A stretch of DNA of 64,000 bases, taken from positions 21,141,118 through 21,205,117 of the forward strand of contig NC_090280.1 in assembly GCF_037392515.1 (NCBI RefSeq), read 5' to 3'. Origin of the DNA: Haliotis asinina. Lineage: Eukaryota; Mollusca; Gastropoda; Lepetellida; Haliotidae. The stretch's first letter is position 1; each line of letters begins with the position of its first letter. The notes beneath the pieces were generated by a model. The model was given only the letters and a program-made list of their open reading frames with translations. It was not told where the DNA came from and did not search any database. The translations under genes and the position numbers were made by a program. Shown in pieces: positions 1 through 9,873 of this stretch.

Positions 1-470
1 ATCAAACATATTCCTGAATTGCTGTAACAGTCGTGTATATGGGTCGGAGACCTTTTATACAATAAATATCTTTTGATTTAATGATTTGAAATTAAAATGT
101 ACATCTCTGAATTGAGACATGAGTAAGGCGCCAACAGATTACAAACTCTTCACTGCAATTCAATTGTACATTAAAACACTTTAATGTTTAACCGACACAG
201 GCATTTTCAAAATAATATGAACAATACTGGTTAATTAATTCCCAGTCTTACATCTATACCCAGTTTTTACTACCATGCAAATACATCAATGTGGTACCAT
301 CCAAACAAGATGGCCGCCGCACTCATTCTTGAAACGAAGTTGTACCCTAGACTGGTCGCCATCTGCAACAAGAAGGATCCTCCTGTACAGAATCTGATTA
401 GTTAGCAAGTACCTCTGATAAACATTGTCTTCAATTCTTAGCAACCAAAAACCTTTCCACCTCGGACCCC
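1..470. other. No gene seen
   Basis: AT-rich sequence with no open frame of note and no repeat that I recognise. Confidence 0.5.
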
Positions 471-479
471 GAAACTATT

Positions 480-605
480 CTGCCGATTTTAACCAGATTT
501 GGCATGCACATCTGTAGTAGGATAGACAGTAGTGGTTTGGGAGAACGTCCTTCTCAAGGGCTCAGTTTTAAATTTTAGTCCCAAACCATCACTGTCTGTA
601 CTACT
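480..605. repeat. Palindromic dispersed repeat, copy 1
   Basis: The stretch from CCGATTTTAACCAGATTTGG through GTAGTAGGATAGACAGTAGT to ACTGTCTGTACTACT recurs in the same orientation at about 7168-7290. Each copy folds on itself, because GACAGT-AGTGGTTTGGG on the left pairs with CCCAAACCATCACTGTC on the right. The length and fold suggest a short non-autonomous DNA element. No transposase or clear target duplication is visible. Confidence 0.6.
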
Positions 606-799
606 CAGCCAGCACTTTCCTCCTCATACCAGCTGTGTTTAGGTCGGCATTTGCCTTTGTAGTGGTTGGTCGCGGTAGAAAGGTTTCCATTTGTTTTGGA
701 GTTTACTTTTGTGCTGATGGAATCGGTAGTAAGCTGGGTCTCTGATTTTGATGACGTTGGGTTTGCTGTCTATCTGCATAGCTTGCTTGCTTCTGCTTA

Positions 800-2118
800 G
801 CTTTCTTCATGATCCTATGTATAAGCACAAACGATTTATGTTGTTGTAAGGCAATCTTGTGCTCGTCTTCCCCGGTATACTTTTGTCTAGGCTATGGCAA
901 ATTGCCCACTGGTAGAACCACATCATGACTGTAGAGAACTTAGAAGACTTACAAACATTGGACCTGATGGCAGCCAAAGTTTGGTTTAATATGAGTGGAG
1001 TCGCCACATGATGGATACCAAGCACAGCCAACGTCTCTCTTACCATTTTATTGACATTCTCGGTTCCATTTTCTGTGAATATCTGTAAGGCTGAACCATA
1101 TCGTGGGACGATCACATTGATAAGCAGGTGGGCAACATTCTTGGTTGTTGTGTCAGGAACTGTGAAAGCTTCAGGTCATCCACTGAAGTCATGTACAAAG
1201 CTGATTATGTACTTGTTCCCTGACAATGTATTCGGATAGGGTCCAGATAGATCCATGCTGGATTTTGTAAAAGGATATGGGGCATATCTGTTTCATGTAT
1301 CAGGAGCTTCTGTTTCTTCATGGTACATGCTTGACAGGTAACATACTTGGAGACATAGCTGTACAAGCCTTTGTACAAGTTGGGCCAATAGTATTTTGCC
1401 TTAACTGTCTCAAACGTCTTATTGTTTTGTTACCATGTCCAATACATCTCCACAGGACTTTGGTAGTTTGGTCATGTTGTTTTGATTCTTTGGTTCACAG
1501 CTGGTAAACCTCCTTGAGTGGGTACATACTGGAGACGATCACACTGATCTCGGGGGGATTTTCTGGTCCATCCAACTTCATGTCAGCTTCTTGGTCAAGC
1601 TGCTGTCTCTGTTGGCTGGGGACCCTGGATGACAGATCGGCAGATGTATTTGTGGTCCTGGCAATATATTCTATTTGGCAGTTGTATCCAGCAATACTCA
1701 GCGCCCACAGCTGTACCTTGTTATTCTGCATTGGTGACGCCAGGAGGTACTTGAGTGACTTGTAATTTGTTGAGATAATAAAGTTTGCATTGTGCAGGTA
1801 GTGGTCACGTTTCTGCAACGCATAATGAATGGCATAGGCTTCCTTCTCAATAGTTGCCCACGGGTTTGAGTATCAGATAGCTTCTGTAATAAGAAGTGGT
1901 TTGGTTTCTCAACCTTGGTACCATCTTCATCGTGGTGATGTTGAGTGAGGCATGCTCCGATACAGGTATCACTGGCATCTGTATACAACACATAAGGTTG
2001 ATTGGGGATTGGGGTACGTCAGCAATGGTACCAGTGTCAGGCTTTTCTTCAGGAAGGTAAAGGCTGCACACATTTGTCATCTTGCCAATTTCTTTGTCAG
2101 CTTCGCAATTGGTTCAGC
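800..2118 (-). pseudogene. Ty3/gypsy retrotransposon, RNase H and integrase part (decayed)
   Basis: This is the 3' half of a gypsy pol polyprotein, which would replicate through an LTR cDNA in particles. Read on the minus strand, 1991-1698 gives an RNase H start (YTDASDTCIGACLTQ) and 1818-1495 gives its end (STNYKSLKYLLASPMQNNKV, then NTSADLSSRVPS). Further on, 1115-807 gives an integrase core piece (TENGTENVNKMVRETLAVLG). The frame breaks several times and internal stops are present, so the copy is dead. The RT portion lies at 3648-4640, cut off by a Penelope-like insertion. No LTRs were recognised on either side. The family assignment is firm from the order RT, RNase H, integrase and from the motifs; the boundaries are approximate. 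Confidence 0.85.
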
Positions 2119-2164
2119 GATCTTGGAGAAAGTCTTTGAAGGGCATTTAGAAGTGAAATACATA

Positions 2165-2245
2165 AGAGTGGAGATTTTTATGGATATCAACTTCTTTATA
2201 TGAGAACACAACGTTTCGGAGTTAATGCTTACTCCTTCATCAGGT
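2165..2245 (-). repeat. PLE terminal inverted repeat, left arm
   Basis: The arm runs from AGAGTGGAGATTTTTATGG to CTCCTTCATCAGGT and is the reverse complement of 3555-3635 with only a few differences. Read on the minus strand it contains a hammerhead-like core (CTGATGA at 2243-2237, then a hairpin, then GAAA). Confidence 0.85.
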
Positions 2246-2330
2246 CATCACCATCACCAATGCCAATGACAACGACCCCAGCGAGCTCCTCAACCACCAG
2301 AACGACTAACATCCAAGAATCAAATTCACC

Positions 2331-3137
2331 ATGGAGACTGAGACCAACCAACACCTGCCCTTCCTTGATGTATCCCTCCACACCACAGACGATGGACTTA
2401 GAACCTCAGTATACCGCAAGCCGACGCACACCGACCAGTACATCCACTACAACTCCTGCCACCATAATCAGATCAAGCAAGCTATCATCGCCACCCTTAC
2501 CAGACGTGCCAAGGCCCTCTGCCATCCTGATGCCCTAAACAATGAACTGGACCACCTCAGAAAGACATTCACCACACTCAACGGTTACCCTCGTCACAGC
2601 CACCATCAGCAAGACCCTCAAGGACCGAGAACCCCGCCTCAAGCCTTCTCCATCACCCATCACCCATTAGCCATAACCTACCTTGGCCTCACCAGTCATC
2701 AGGTATCACCCCTCATCAAGTCCAAAGCCAGCATCGATGTCACCTTCTCCAGTGGCAAGACCATCAAGACCTACCTAAAAGCCTACGGTAAAGGACCCAG
2801 CTGTGAACACCCTAACCCGAGAGGATGCATCTACCAGATCCCTTGCAACCGTGGCGACATATACATTGAAGAAACGTTGAGACCAATCAACACCAGAATG
2901 AAGGAACACCAGACCTCCGTCAGCAAACTCGACCAGGAATCGGCCATCTCTGAACACATTCTCAAGAACCCTGGACATTCAATTCGATGGGAGGACACTA
3001 GGATACTATCTACCAACAACAACAACTGGAGGCAAAGGAAACTACAAGAGGCCATCGAGATCCGGAGACAGAAACCAGCAATCAACCGTGACCAAGGGGT
3101 GTACCTACCAAGTGCCTGGGACATATTGATAAATTAA
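2331..3137 (+). pseudogene. Penelope-like RT C-terminus plus GIY-YIG endonuclease region
   Basis: The 268-codon frame encodes the C-terminal part of a PLE polyprotein, whose nuclease nicks target DNA so that the RT can prime from the nick. It opens with LPFLDVSLHTTDDGLRTSVY and YRKPTHTDQYIHY (about residues 10-45), which match the RT thumb region of Penelope elements. The end carries GCIYQIPCNRGDIYIEETLR (about residues 165-185), followed by TRMKEHQTSV, SAISEHILKNPGHSIRW and PAINRDQGVYLPSAWD, the usual GIY-YIG-linked tail. Two points suggest decay: the catalytic RT palm is missing, and the region around 2580-2680 no longer matches the family (probably frameshifted). A start Met at 2331 is arbitrary. 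The same 3' tail recurs at 4929-5216, 10200-10413 and 35505-35620. Confidence 0.85.
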
Positions 3138-3554
3138 TCTCATCTATTTGTGTACATTCTGTCTATGTAATTCATGCATAGTCAATCTACCCGTGTACAT
3201 CCTAATCAACTTGTGTTTGTACATCATCTACCCTCATGTTAACCATGTACTTCATCCTTAATCCCCAATCATGTGTTATGTAAACATCTTCGAATCATGC
3301 GTAATGTATCACCATTGGCTTCCATCCTCATCCCCAATCATGTACATCGTCCTTATCCCCTATCTGTGTTATGTAAACATATCCTATCATCTGTAATGTA
3401 TTACCATTGGCTTCCATCATTGTTATCATAACTGTCGGCTTCCTATCAGTGCTTGTTTATACTGGCTTCCAGCTTTCGTTAATTCATTCCACTTGTTACT
3501 TTCTTATTGTTTTACATGTACATATAAATATAGCTCTGTACCCCATTCTCAATC
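3138..3554 (+). other. PLE 3' untranslated region
   Basis: The sequence is pyrimidine-rich with internally repeated words: CCCCAATCATGT, GTGTTATGTAAACAT and ATTGGCTTCCATC each occur two or more times. It lies between the stop codon and the right inverted arm. No other gene is seen. Confidence 0.6.
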
Positions 3555-3635
3555 ACCTGATGAAGGAGTAAGCATTAACTCCGAAACGTTGTGTTCTCAT
3601 ATAAAGAAGTTGATATCCATAAAAATCTTCACTCT
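3555..3635 (+). ncRNA. PLE right terminal arm with hammerhead-like core
   Basis: CTGATGA at 3557-3563 is followed by a hairpin (GGAGT at 3565-3569 pairing with ACTCC at 3578-3582) and then GAAA at 3583-3586. This is the order of the hammerhead core: CUGANGA, stem II, GAAA. Hammerhead motifs have been described in Penelope-like elements generally. One extra A sits between CTGATGA and the stem, and stems I and III are weak by eye, so activity is not shown. The same fold with different stem bases occurs at 35112-35141. Confidence 0.55.
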
Positions 3636-3647
3636 GATCTTGGAGAA

Positions 3648-4640
3648 GTTAGGAATGAATCAGCAATAACAACTGCACATGCCAATGAAGCTTGGGACTT
3701 TCTTCACTGATGTTGGAGCTGCCATTGATGGAACTGTTCCACCTTCTTCTCACCTGCTTTTTTTCTGGCTGGTGACAAAACCTAAGTAATCAGTCTCTTG
3801 TTGTGCAAAGCTACATTTTGACAGTTTCAGTTTGAATGAATGCTCCCTAATTCTATCAAACACTGTCTGGATATGACTCAAATGTTCCTCTTTGGATTTT
3901 AAAAAGATTAGAATGTCGTCAAGATGCAATGGCAAAAGTTTCTAGATGTTCTAGGACTACGTTCTTTAGTTCCATAAATATGGACGGGGCATAAAAAGGC
4001 AGAAGGGCATGATGGTGACATGCAGAAGCTGTTTTTTCATTGTCTTGTTTGTCCATCAATATTTGCTAATATCCAGACTTTAAATCCAGAATGGAAAAGT
4101 ATTTTGCATTACCCAACCATGTCAGGATATCATCAGTGAGGGGGAGAGCCGTGGAGATGGGTCGTGTGATCTTATTTAAGAACCGGAAGTCCACCAGAAC
4201 GTTTACTTCAATCCTTCTTGTCCACGACCACGATGGGAAAGCTCCAGGGCGATCTTAAATACTTAATGATCTTAGTGATCAACACTGGATGTCATTGATG
4301 GCCTTATCCACAACCTGCAGCTTATTTTATGGAGTTCCATAAGGTTTCATTCTGATAGAGGAATGGTCACTGGTGTCTATCCTGATGCGTACCATGTCAG
4401 TATGTCCTCAGTCCATGTCATTTCTTGCAAATAAGTCCTGGTTCTGGTTTATTAGGTCATGTATACATTTGCTGTATTAATATGGTACCCTAATGTCATT
4501 GTCAGTCTTGTTGCCAACAAGTAGATTACTCCTGTTCAAGAAATCTGTCATACTAACTAGACTTTCTGAAGGAATGCTTTCTAACTTGTCAACTACACAA
4601 CCTCTGACATCTTTGATAGGCATTCTAGAAGTTGAGTAGA
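3648..4640 (-). pseudogene. Ty3/gypsy retrotransposon, reverse transcriptase part (decayed)
   Basis: This continues the element at 800-2118 on the far side of the PLE. The frame 3935-3750 on the minus strand reads LHLDDILIFLKSKEEHLSHI then KLKLSKCSFAQQETDYLGF. These are the RT block just after the YxDD motif and the KCxF...YLGF block. The YxDD tyrosine/isoleucine context is damaged by a frame break near 3935. Upstream (3960-4440), pieces of the RT palm are readable only with several shifts, and near 4620-4480 a protease or linker-like stretch remains. It is not functional. Confidence 0.8.
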
Positions 4641-4689
4641 TGAAGAATGAGGACTATGATTTATGGATATACAACCTCTTTTATTCAGT

Positions 4690-4725
4690 GATGTCCGACG
4701 TTTCGACATAGGTCCTAATGTCGTT
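4690..4725 (-). other. PLE terminus, degenerate hammerhead-like hairpin
   Basis: The minus strand reads TTGACAA, then a hairpin CGACAT...ATGTCG, then GAAACGTCGG. It matches the CTGANGA, stem II, GAAACG layout of the other PLE termini here, with the first core block mutated. Confidence 0.4.
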
Positions 4726-4928
4726 GTCAAGCAAATGGTGCAGGGTAATGCATTGTGGAGGAATATATACATGAATTGTTACAAGGATGAGAAGACGTGA
4801 GTTGTTTATACAATTAATGGGGCTGATGTACACAAGCTGATGGGAAGCCAGAAGTTAATAAGGAGTGGTGTATAGGAAATTGGAAGCCAGTAGAGTGTTG
4901 TTGTAACAAAGTGGATTGAAGTACAGAA

Positions 4929-5216
4929 TTATTTTATCAAGTGATGATATGCGAGTGGGATTTGGTAGCCCTCATCTCTGTTGATCACTGGTTCAGTCTT
5001 CATGATGTGGAGTGTCTCTAGTAGCTTGCGGATTTTGTAGTCTGATTGGTTCTGTTTTAAGATCTTGATGTTGTTCCAGTTGATGGAGTGGTTTGGGTGG
5101 TCTCTGATGTGGTCAGCAATGGCTGATTTGAAGTCCTGTTTACTAACTGAGGTCTGGTGTTCCTTGAGTCTGTGGATGAGGGGTCTGGAGGTTAACGTCG
5201 CCACAGTCACATTCAA
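4929..5216 (-). pseudogene. PLE GIY-YIG-linked C-terminal tail
   Basis: The 95-codon open frame is the 3' end of the second PLE. It contains HRLKEHQTSVSKQDFKSAIA, IRDHPNHSINW and EPVINRDEGYQIPLAYHHLI, and matches the same region of 2331-3137 in order and spacing. The GIY-YIG core itself would lie just upstream and is damaged around 5217-5300. The Met used as start is arbitrary. Confidence 0.75.
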
Positions 5217-5306
5217 TGTGGTGCACTACACCTGCTGGTTCTGGCTTCTGGGATGCTATGGGCTATGGGCCTGCCTGTTGGTTTCAGGAGGTTCTGGATG
5301 GTGTTG

Positions 5307-5621
5307 CCTGTTTGGAAGGTGTCGTCGATGCTGGACTGTTGTTTAAGGAGTCTGCGGATGTGGTGGGTAGTTGATCCAATGTACGGGATGCTGATGATGA
5401 AGGGAGCTGAGGTGGTCCAGACATGCCTTTACAACCTATAACGAATACCCACACTCCTTTGTCAACCACACCATCAAGAGCACCCTCCATCTAACCACCA
5501 AGAGTCCCAGACAACAATCAGCTCCCTTCACCATCAGCATCCCGTACATTGGATCAACTACCCTCCACGTCCGCAGACTCCTGAAACAACAGGCCAACAT
5601 CGACGTCACCTTCCAAACAGG
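5307..5621. repeat. Inverted duplication inside the second PLE
   Basis: 5307-5408 and 5520-5621 are about 102-bp inverted copies with roughly 90 percent identity by eye, separated by about 110 bp. Each encodes the PYIGSTT...RRLLKQQ...FQTG segment that lies between RT and GIY-YIG in these elements. Confidence 0.8.
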
Positions 5622-5866
5622 GATGTCAGGAGTGCTGTCTCTTCAAGGTGGGTCATGTAGATTTCAGTGATGAGTGGTGATAGGGGTGAACCCATGGGGA
5701 GGCCATGGGTCTGTTGGTAGATCTTGTATATGAAATATGTAGAGCTGATGCAGGCATTGATGAGGTCGATGATACTATCTGGAGAAAGGTGGGTGTCAAG
5801 GGTGGAGTGGGAAGACTTGATTATGGTGAGGGCTTCTTCACGGGGAACATTGCTGAATAAATCCAA
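5606..5866 (-). pseudogene. PLE reverse transcriptase fragment
   Basis: The 86-codon frame reads DLFSNVPREEALTIIKS, FIYKIYQQTHGLPMGSPLSP and LITEIYMTHLEE. GLPMGSPLSP is the RT block 4 signature, which in Penelope elements precedes the YxDD block. The catalytic YxDD is not in this fragment, and the frame ends where the inverted segment begins, so the protein cannot be whole. Confidence 0.8.
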
Positions 5867-5990
5867 GACGTCATAGCTGAGTAGTTGGCCGGGTTGCTGG
5901 ACGGTGCTGATCTTCTTGCAGAATTTGGTGGAATCTGCTATGAAAGATTTGGCTGTCTTTCCTGGTGGGGCGAGTAGGCGGGAGAGGTGG

Positions 5991-6097
5991 TGGGCGGTGT
6001 TGTAGTGGACGGTGTTTCTGGAGCAGACGAGGAGGCGGGCCTTGATGGGGCTCTAGAAACACTGCTCCAGAAACACCGTCCACTACAACACCGCCCA
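5991..6097. repeat. 36-bp perfect inverted repeat
   Basis: 5991-6026 is the exact reverse complement of 6062-6097, with a 35-bp spacer. It lies at the 5' edge of the rearranged PLE and was probably created by fold-back during truncated insertion. Confidence 0.9.
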
Positions 6098-6523
6098 GCA
6101 CCTCTGAGCCCCAAGAGCTGTGGATAGGCTAGTTAGCTTTCCAGTTATTTGACCTGCTAACCCTTGTAAAAATTCCCATATTTCCTGAATTGCCACGTTT
6201 TATACAGAGAGTACTAACAAACGTAGTAACACACTCGTGCTTGTCCACTTGGGTGCTCCAGACTTCTTTTATCTGAGGATGATCCTAGTCACGGCACGGC
6301 ACACGGAACCCTGCTTCATGTCTCTTTCTTGTTTTGTTGCCCTATCCCTAACCACTGCTGACAATATGTTTCATGAAGGTCTTCTGTCACTGTGTATTTT
6401 ATGAGGATATTCAAGATCAATTGAGAGTCCTTCTGCGGTCATTCTGTGGTCGTTATGTGGTCACTTGGTTAAGAATCATGGTGCACAGGGGCGACTTTGT
6501 TACAGTTTCGACAAGCTGCTTCT
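6098..6523. other. No gene seen
   Basis: Intergenic sequence between the second PLE and the 169-codon minus-strand ORF. Only a short open frame of chance length is present. Confidence 0.4.
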
Positions 6524-7033
6524 TCATGCATTCTCGGTCTTGCATTTACGCGTTTGATCACAAACAGTTTTTTGGTGTCCCACTGCTGGTGAGCCCCCGT
6601 GCCTTGGTTGAACAGCTGGTTGACCCTCGATGGTCACCCCTACTTTAACAATCTTCGGTTTGAAAAACTTTTCACTGTCTGTTTTGAATTGTTTGTTGTC
6701 TTCCACGGGAACAATCAAGCTGCCTTTCATTGATCGTGCCAGCATGTTCAAGTTGACATTCCACAGTGTGTCACTCTTGTCCTTGACGATTGCCTGGTGC
6801 CTCAGGACGCGATCGTACAAGATGAACAGCTTTCCCGAGTACTGGTGGGAATGCTGAACCAGCTCCGAGCTCATACCCATGTTGAACTCCAGCGAGATGT
6901 TGTCAATGGCGTTGCCATAGTCGTTGAACTTGAGTTTGTATTTCAGCCTGTCACCCAGCGCAGCCTGGTAAAACGGAACATGTCCCCAGAGAAGTTCAAA
7001 GTCGAGCGGTATGTAAAAGCGGTTTCGGTACAT
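6524..7033 (-). CDS. 169-codon ORF, possibly a capsid-like protein fragment
   Basis: This is the longest clean frame in the first 10 kb. The protein begins FYIPLDFELLWGHVPFYQAA, then RLKYKLKFNDYGNAIDNISL, LFILYDRVLRHQAIVKDKSD and GSLIVPVEDNKQFKTD. It has regular alternating hydrophobic patches that suggest beta strands. I associate this type of sequence with repeat-borne proteins in cnidarian and mollusc genomes that look like jelly-roll capsid proteins of polinton- or adintovirus-like elements. That link is from memory and not secure. The last 35 residues (from about PRHGGSPAVGHQ) look like out-of-frame sequence, so the gene is probably truncated or shifted at its 3' end. No polymerase, integrase or terminal repeat is seen nearby. 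I do not assign a function. Confidence 0.45.
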   Translation of the reverse strand: MYRNRFYIPLDFELLWGHVPFYQAALGDRLKYKLKFNDYGNAIDNISLEFNMGMSSELVQHSHQYSGKLFILYDRVLRHQAIVKDKSDTLWNVNLNMLARSMKGSLIVPVEDNKQFKTDSEKFFKPKIVKVGVTIEGQPAVQPRHGGSPAVGHQKTVCDQTRKCKTENA

Positions 7034-7167
7034 CTAGGCGATGGCTCATTCATGAGCAGACCGAGCAGATTCATGATAAATTGCTTTGAGAAGATCAACA
7101 CAACGTAGTGAGGTGATCCTCGGAAGGACTTCTGATAGCCGCCTCACTGTCTCACTCGAAAATGTGA

Positions 7168-7290
7168 TTTTAACCAAATTTTGCATGCACATCTGTAGTA
7201 GTATGGACAGTGAGGGTTTTGGGGAAAGTCCTTCTAAATTGGGGCCTTGAGAAGGACATGATCCAAAACCATCACTGCCTATACTACTGG
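7168..7290. repeat. Palindromic dispersed repeat, copy 2
   Basis: This matches 480-605 in the same orientation (TTTTAACCAAATTTTGCATG, GCACATCTGTAGTAGTATGG, CATCACTGCCTATACTACT). The internal fold is retained: GTAGTATGGACAGTGAGGG pairs with the CCATCACTGCCTATACTAC side. Confidence 0.6.
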
Positions 7291-9360
7291 ATTGTCATAC
7301 AACCACGTTGAAGTAACTCAGTATTGACTTTGAATCGTGCTAGACACACAAAATGACATTTTGAATGTCCTCATTCACAAAACACTAAGCATTAGTGGGT
7401 TATACGTGTACAGACATAGTTTTGTATGAAAATGAGGGATGTTCTTCGGTGGGCAATTGTCATCATAAAGTTAAACTTGGATTAAAAAGGGCAGAAAAAC
7501 TAATGTTTTTCCATCGTGGTCACCACGAAAGGATTTAAGTACGTATTGAAAACCTATCGCAGCAAAAATACAGGAGTGCTTGAATAAATTCTGTTGACAT
7601 TGTTTTTTGGAAAACAATGTACAATGTAGGTGCTATTTACTTCATTTCTACCCCGTGTAACAAGGACGGAGGACTATTCACAATCACCGTTAAGTTTTGT
7701 GACACATTTTTAACGCATTTTATGCAAACGATGGTTTTGTTAAAGATAATAAATACACCGACAAGACATATGTACCCTAAACTGAGTTCAAATACTGTTA
7801 TAATGCAAAAAAAATCATCTTTAAATCCATGGCAGAATTAGTTCAGATTCTGTATTTAGCTTGACAGGTTTGCTCCTGAGTAATAATGGATAGGCACGGT
7901 ATGGAGAAAGAAAGTCTCGAGAGAATGGCTGTTAGCCATAGATTATGGAAAGACACACAGAACACATTCGTCGTGGAAAAAAACATAACAGATTAATCTT
8001 ACACCGAAACATAAATACATTAAAACAGATGAGTGACAGGTCGGTGCTGCTGAATAATCACGAGACACAATATTCATGAGGGCAAGGTTGGATACAGGAT
8101 TAATGAATCAAAACAATTAGTTGAAACATGTGATTAAGATCAGGCCAGGCTCGAACTATATACGCAGACAGGTTGGGCACTGATCGAGTGGTGCACGCTT
8201 TTAAGTAAAAGAAGCCAGTCCACGCCACTCAGTTGCCCCGTGTGGTACGAACCTGCTCTGACGCTTGGTGCAGCTGTATTCAGAGAGATGGACTGAGACA
8301 GAGCACAAGCTATGCGAGTATACTTGTGTTGTGTTTATCTATGAATGTATCTGTGTAGGAATGTTATGCGGTTAGTTAGGAGTCAATGTCGCCCGATCCC
8401 CCATTCCTTGACAATTGGCGACGGACCGTGCGAGTGGAGCGCCAAATCTACCATCTCCCCTGACAACGTGGAACGACCACAATCTATAGGTAGTTAACGG
8501 TAGGGTTTAGTGAAGCCCAGTCGCCAGTTACGACAATACCACAATGCACCTGAACGTATCGTACGGCCTCTCAGTACATCTTTATTGTAAATGCAAAGTC
8601 ATAGAATATATTTTATGAATGTCCATGTCACACTATGTTTGCGACACGAGTTCGTATAAACATTGTATGATATGGGTACGAATATAATATTCTGTTTATT
8701 ACCGAAGTCGGAAAATTGAGGAAAATAAACCACAAATGTCCTCCCAACGAAACGTCACAGAAGAAACGTGACATCATAACATTGTTCATGGTGTCACGTC
8801 AACATGACGAAAAGATGTTTTGCCCGATATTACCTTCTTAAGCAACACGTTCTCATACGTTCATCGCCAACTCCAGTTAGTACTTACCGTGGTTACCAGA
8901 AGGGCAGTCTGGAGTACTCTACGATGCTGTCTTTCCAACAACAACGCAGCTATTGTCGGAGACCACTTGAACAGTTATAGTGTAAAATATTAATCAGTTC
9001 GGCTACATTTGCCTTCAAGGAAGAAAGGCAGCTATGGATAATTTAGACAGACGCTTTGCCGCTAATATGCTGAAGATTATTGATAATGCAAACATGAGCA
9101 GACAGGCCACGCTATTTTTTAGACAACAGAGGGTGCGAATTATTTGCAGGTTTACGAATTCTATTGGTACAGATGGTTCTTTCAAATTGTCAGCGTATTC
9201 TCGTCGTATTCAACATGCTGAGAGTCGACTGCTTGTACAGCTCTCCTAATGTTCATAATGGCGTTAAACGTACCTCACTCGAAGTTTTTTCAACGACCTT
9301 GAAGATTCGGATTAGATTTGGTCTTCAGTAACTCATGAATTTTGAACGGTGACTGATGGG
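7291..9360. other. No gene seen
   Basis: AT-rich sequence with short chance frames only (for example 74 codons at 7617 and 71 codons at 9034). I see no repeat family that I can name. Confidence 0.4.
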
Positions 9361-9364
9361 ATCT

Positions 9365-9505
9365 AGGGGCCAAGTTCTCTGACTTCGTTGACACATTTCA
9401 TCGTATCCCAAGTGCATGGAGCAATGCACATGATTTTGATCACAGGATTGTGTGGTCCAGACCAAATTATTTACAGAGCTGGAATATTTAGCGCGGCACT
9501 AAACA
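9365..9505 (-). repeat. Abalone-type core SINE, degenerate
   Basis: The copy is in minus orientation: ATTTCATCGTATCCCAAGTG, TTTTGATCACAGGATTGTG, TGGTCCAGACCAAATTATTT and GCTGGAATATT follow the core-repeat order. It is heavily diverged. Confidence 0.6.
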
Positions 9506-9748
9506 AGAAACCAATCAATCATTGTTTTCCCTTATGTGGTAGCATTATGACCGGTTTACTTCTATCGGGCAAGAACCACAAAGCCGCTAGGGTGTAAGAC
9601 AGTTAGACATTAATGGCAATGAATGTAATACAAAACCAAACCTTTCAAGCCTAAAACATTGTAAAATGACATTATAAGTCTAACATATCAACAACTGACA
9701 GGAATCACATTAGTATATACATAATAACCTCATTATCTTATCTCAGAT

Positions 9749-9873
9749 CGATGCTCACGTTGTTGATCACTGGATTTTCTGGTCCAGAGTCGATTATTTA
9801 CGGACTACCGGCATATAGCTGGAATATTGCTGTGTGCGGTGTAATCCTCAACTCACTCACTCACTCACTCACA
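9749..9873 (-). repeat. Abalone-type core SINE, partial
   Basis: GATCGATGCTCACGTTGTTG, TCTGGTCCAGAGTCGATTAT and GCATATAGCTGGAATATTGC are followed by an (ACTC)n end. It is a 5' half copy in minus orientation. Confidence 0.85.

Larger units (their letters stand above)
2119..3647 (+). mobile_element. Penelope-like element nested in the gypsy element
   Basis: The insertion is bounded by a 12-bp direct repeat, GATCTTGGAGAA, at 2119-2130 and 3636-3647, which I read as the target-site duplication. Inside it lie near-identical inverted arms of about 81 bp at 2165-2245 and 3555-3635. The right arm touches its duplication directly, whereas the left arm is preceded by 34 bp of extra sequence. Penelope elements are known to have direct or inverted terminal copies (pLTRs) and a short extension at one end. 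The single ORF at 2331-3137 holds the end of the RT and a GIY-YIG-type nuclease region. Most of the RT is missing, so this is a 5'-truncated, non-autonomous copy. Confidence 0.85.
4665..6040 (-). mobile_element. Second Penelope-like element, rearranged
   Basis: The minus strand reads RT (5866-5606: IYQQTHGLPMGSPLSPLITE then IYMTHLEETALLTSLFG), then the GIY-YIG-linked tail (5216-4929: RLKEHQTSVSKQDFKSAIAD, NHSINWNNIKIL, PVINRDEGYQIPLAYHHLI). Between them, 5420-5621 reads in the opposite direction (plus: YNEYPHSFVNHTIKSTLHLT then PYIGSTTLHVRRLLKQQ). The element has therefore suffered an internal inversion with partial duplication, or is made of two copies. The terminus at about 4670-4725 (GACGTTTCGACATAGG) corresponds to the terminal arms of the PLE at 2119-3647. 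The copy is dead. Confidence 0.8.
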
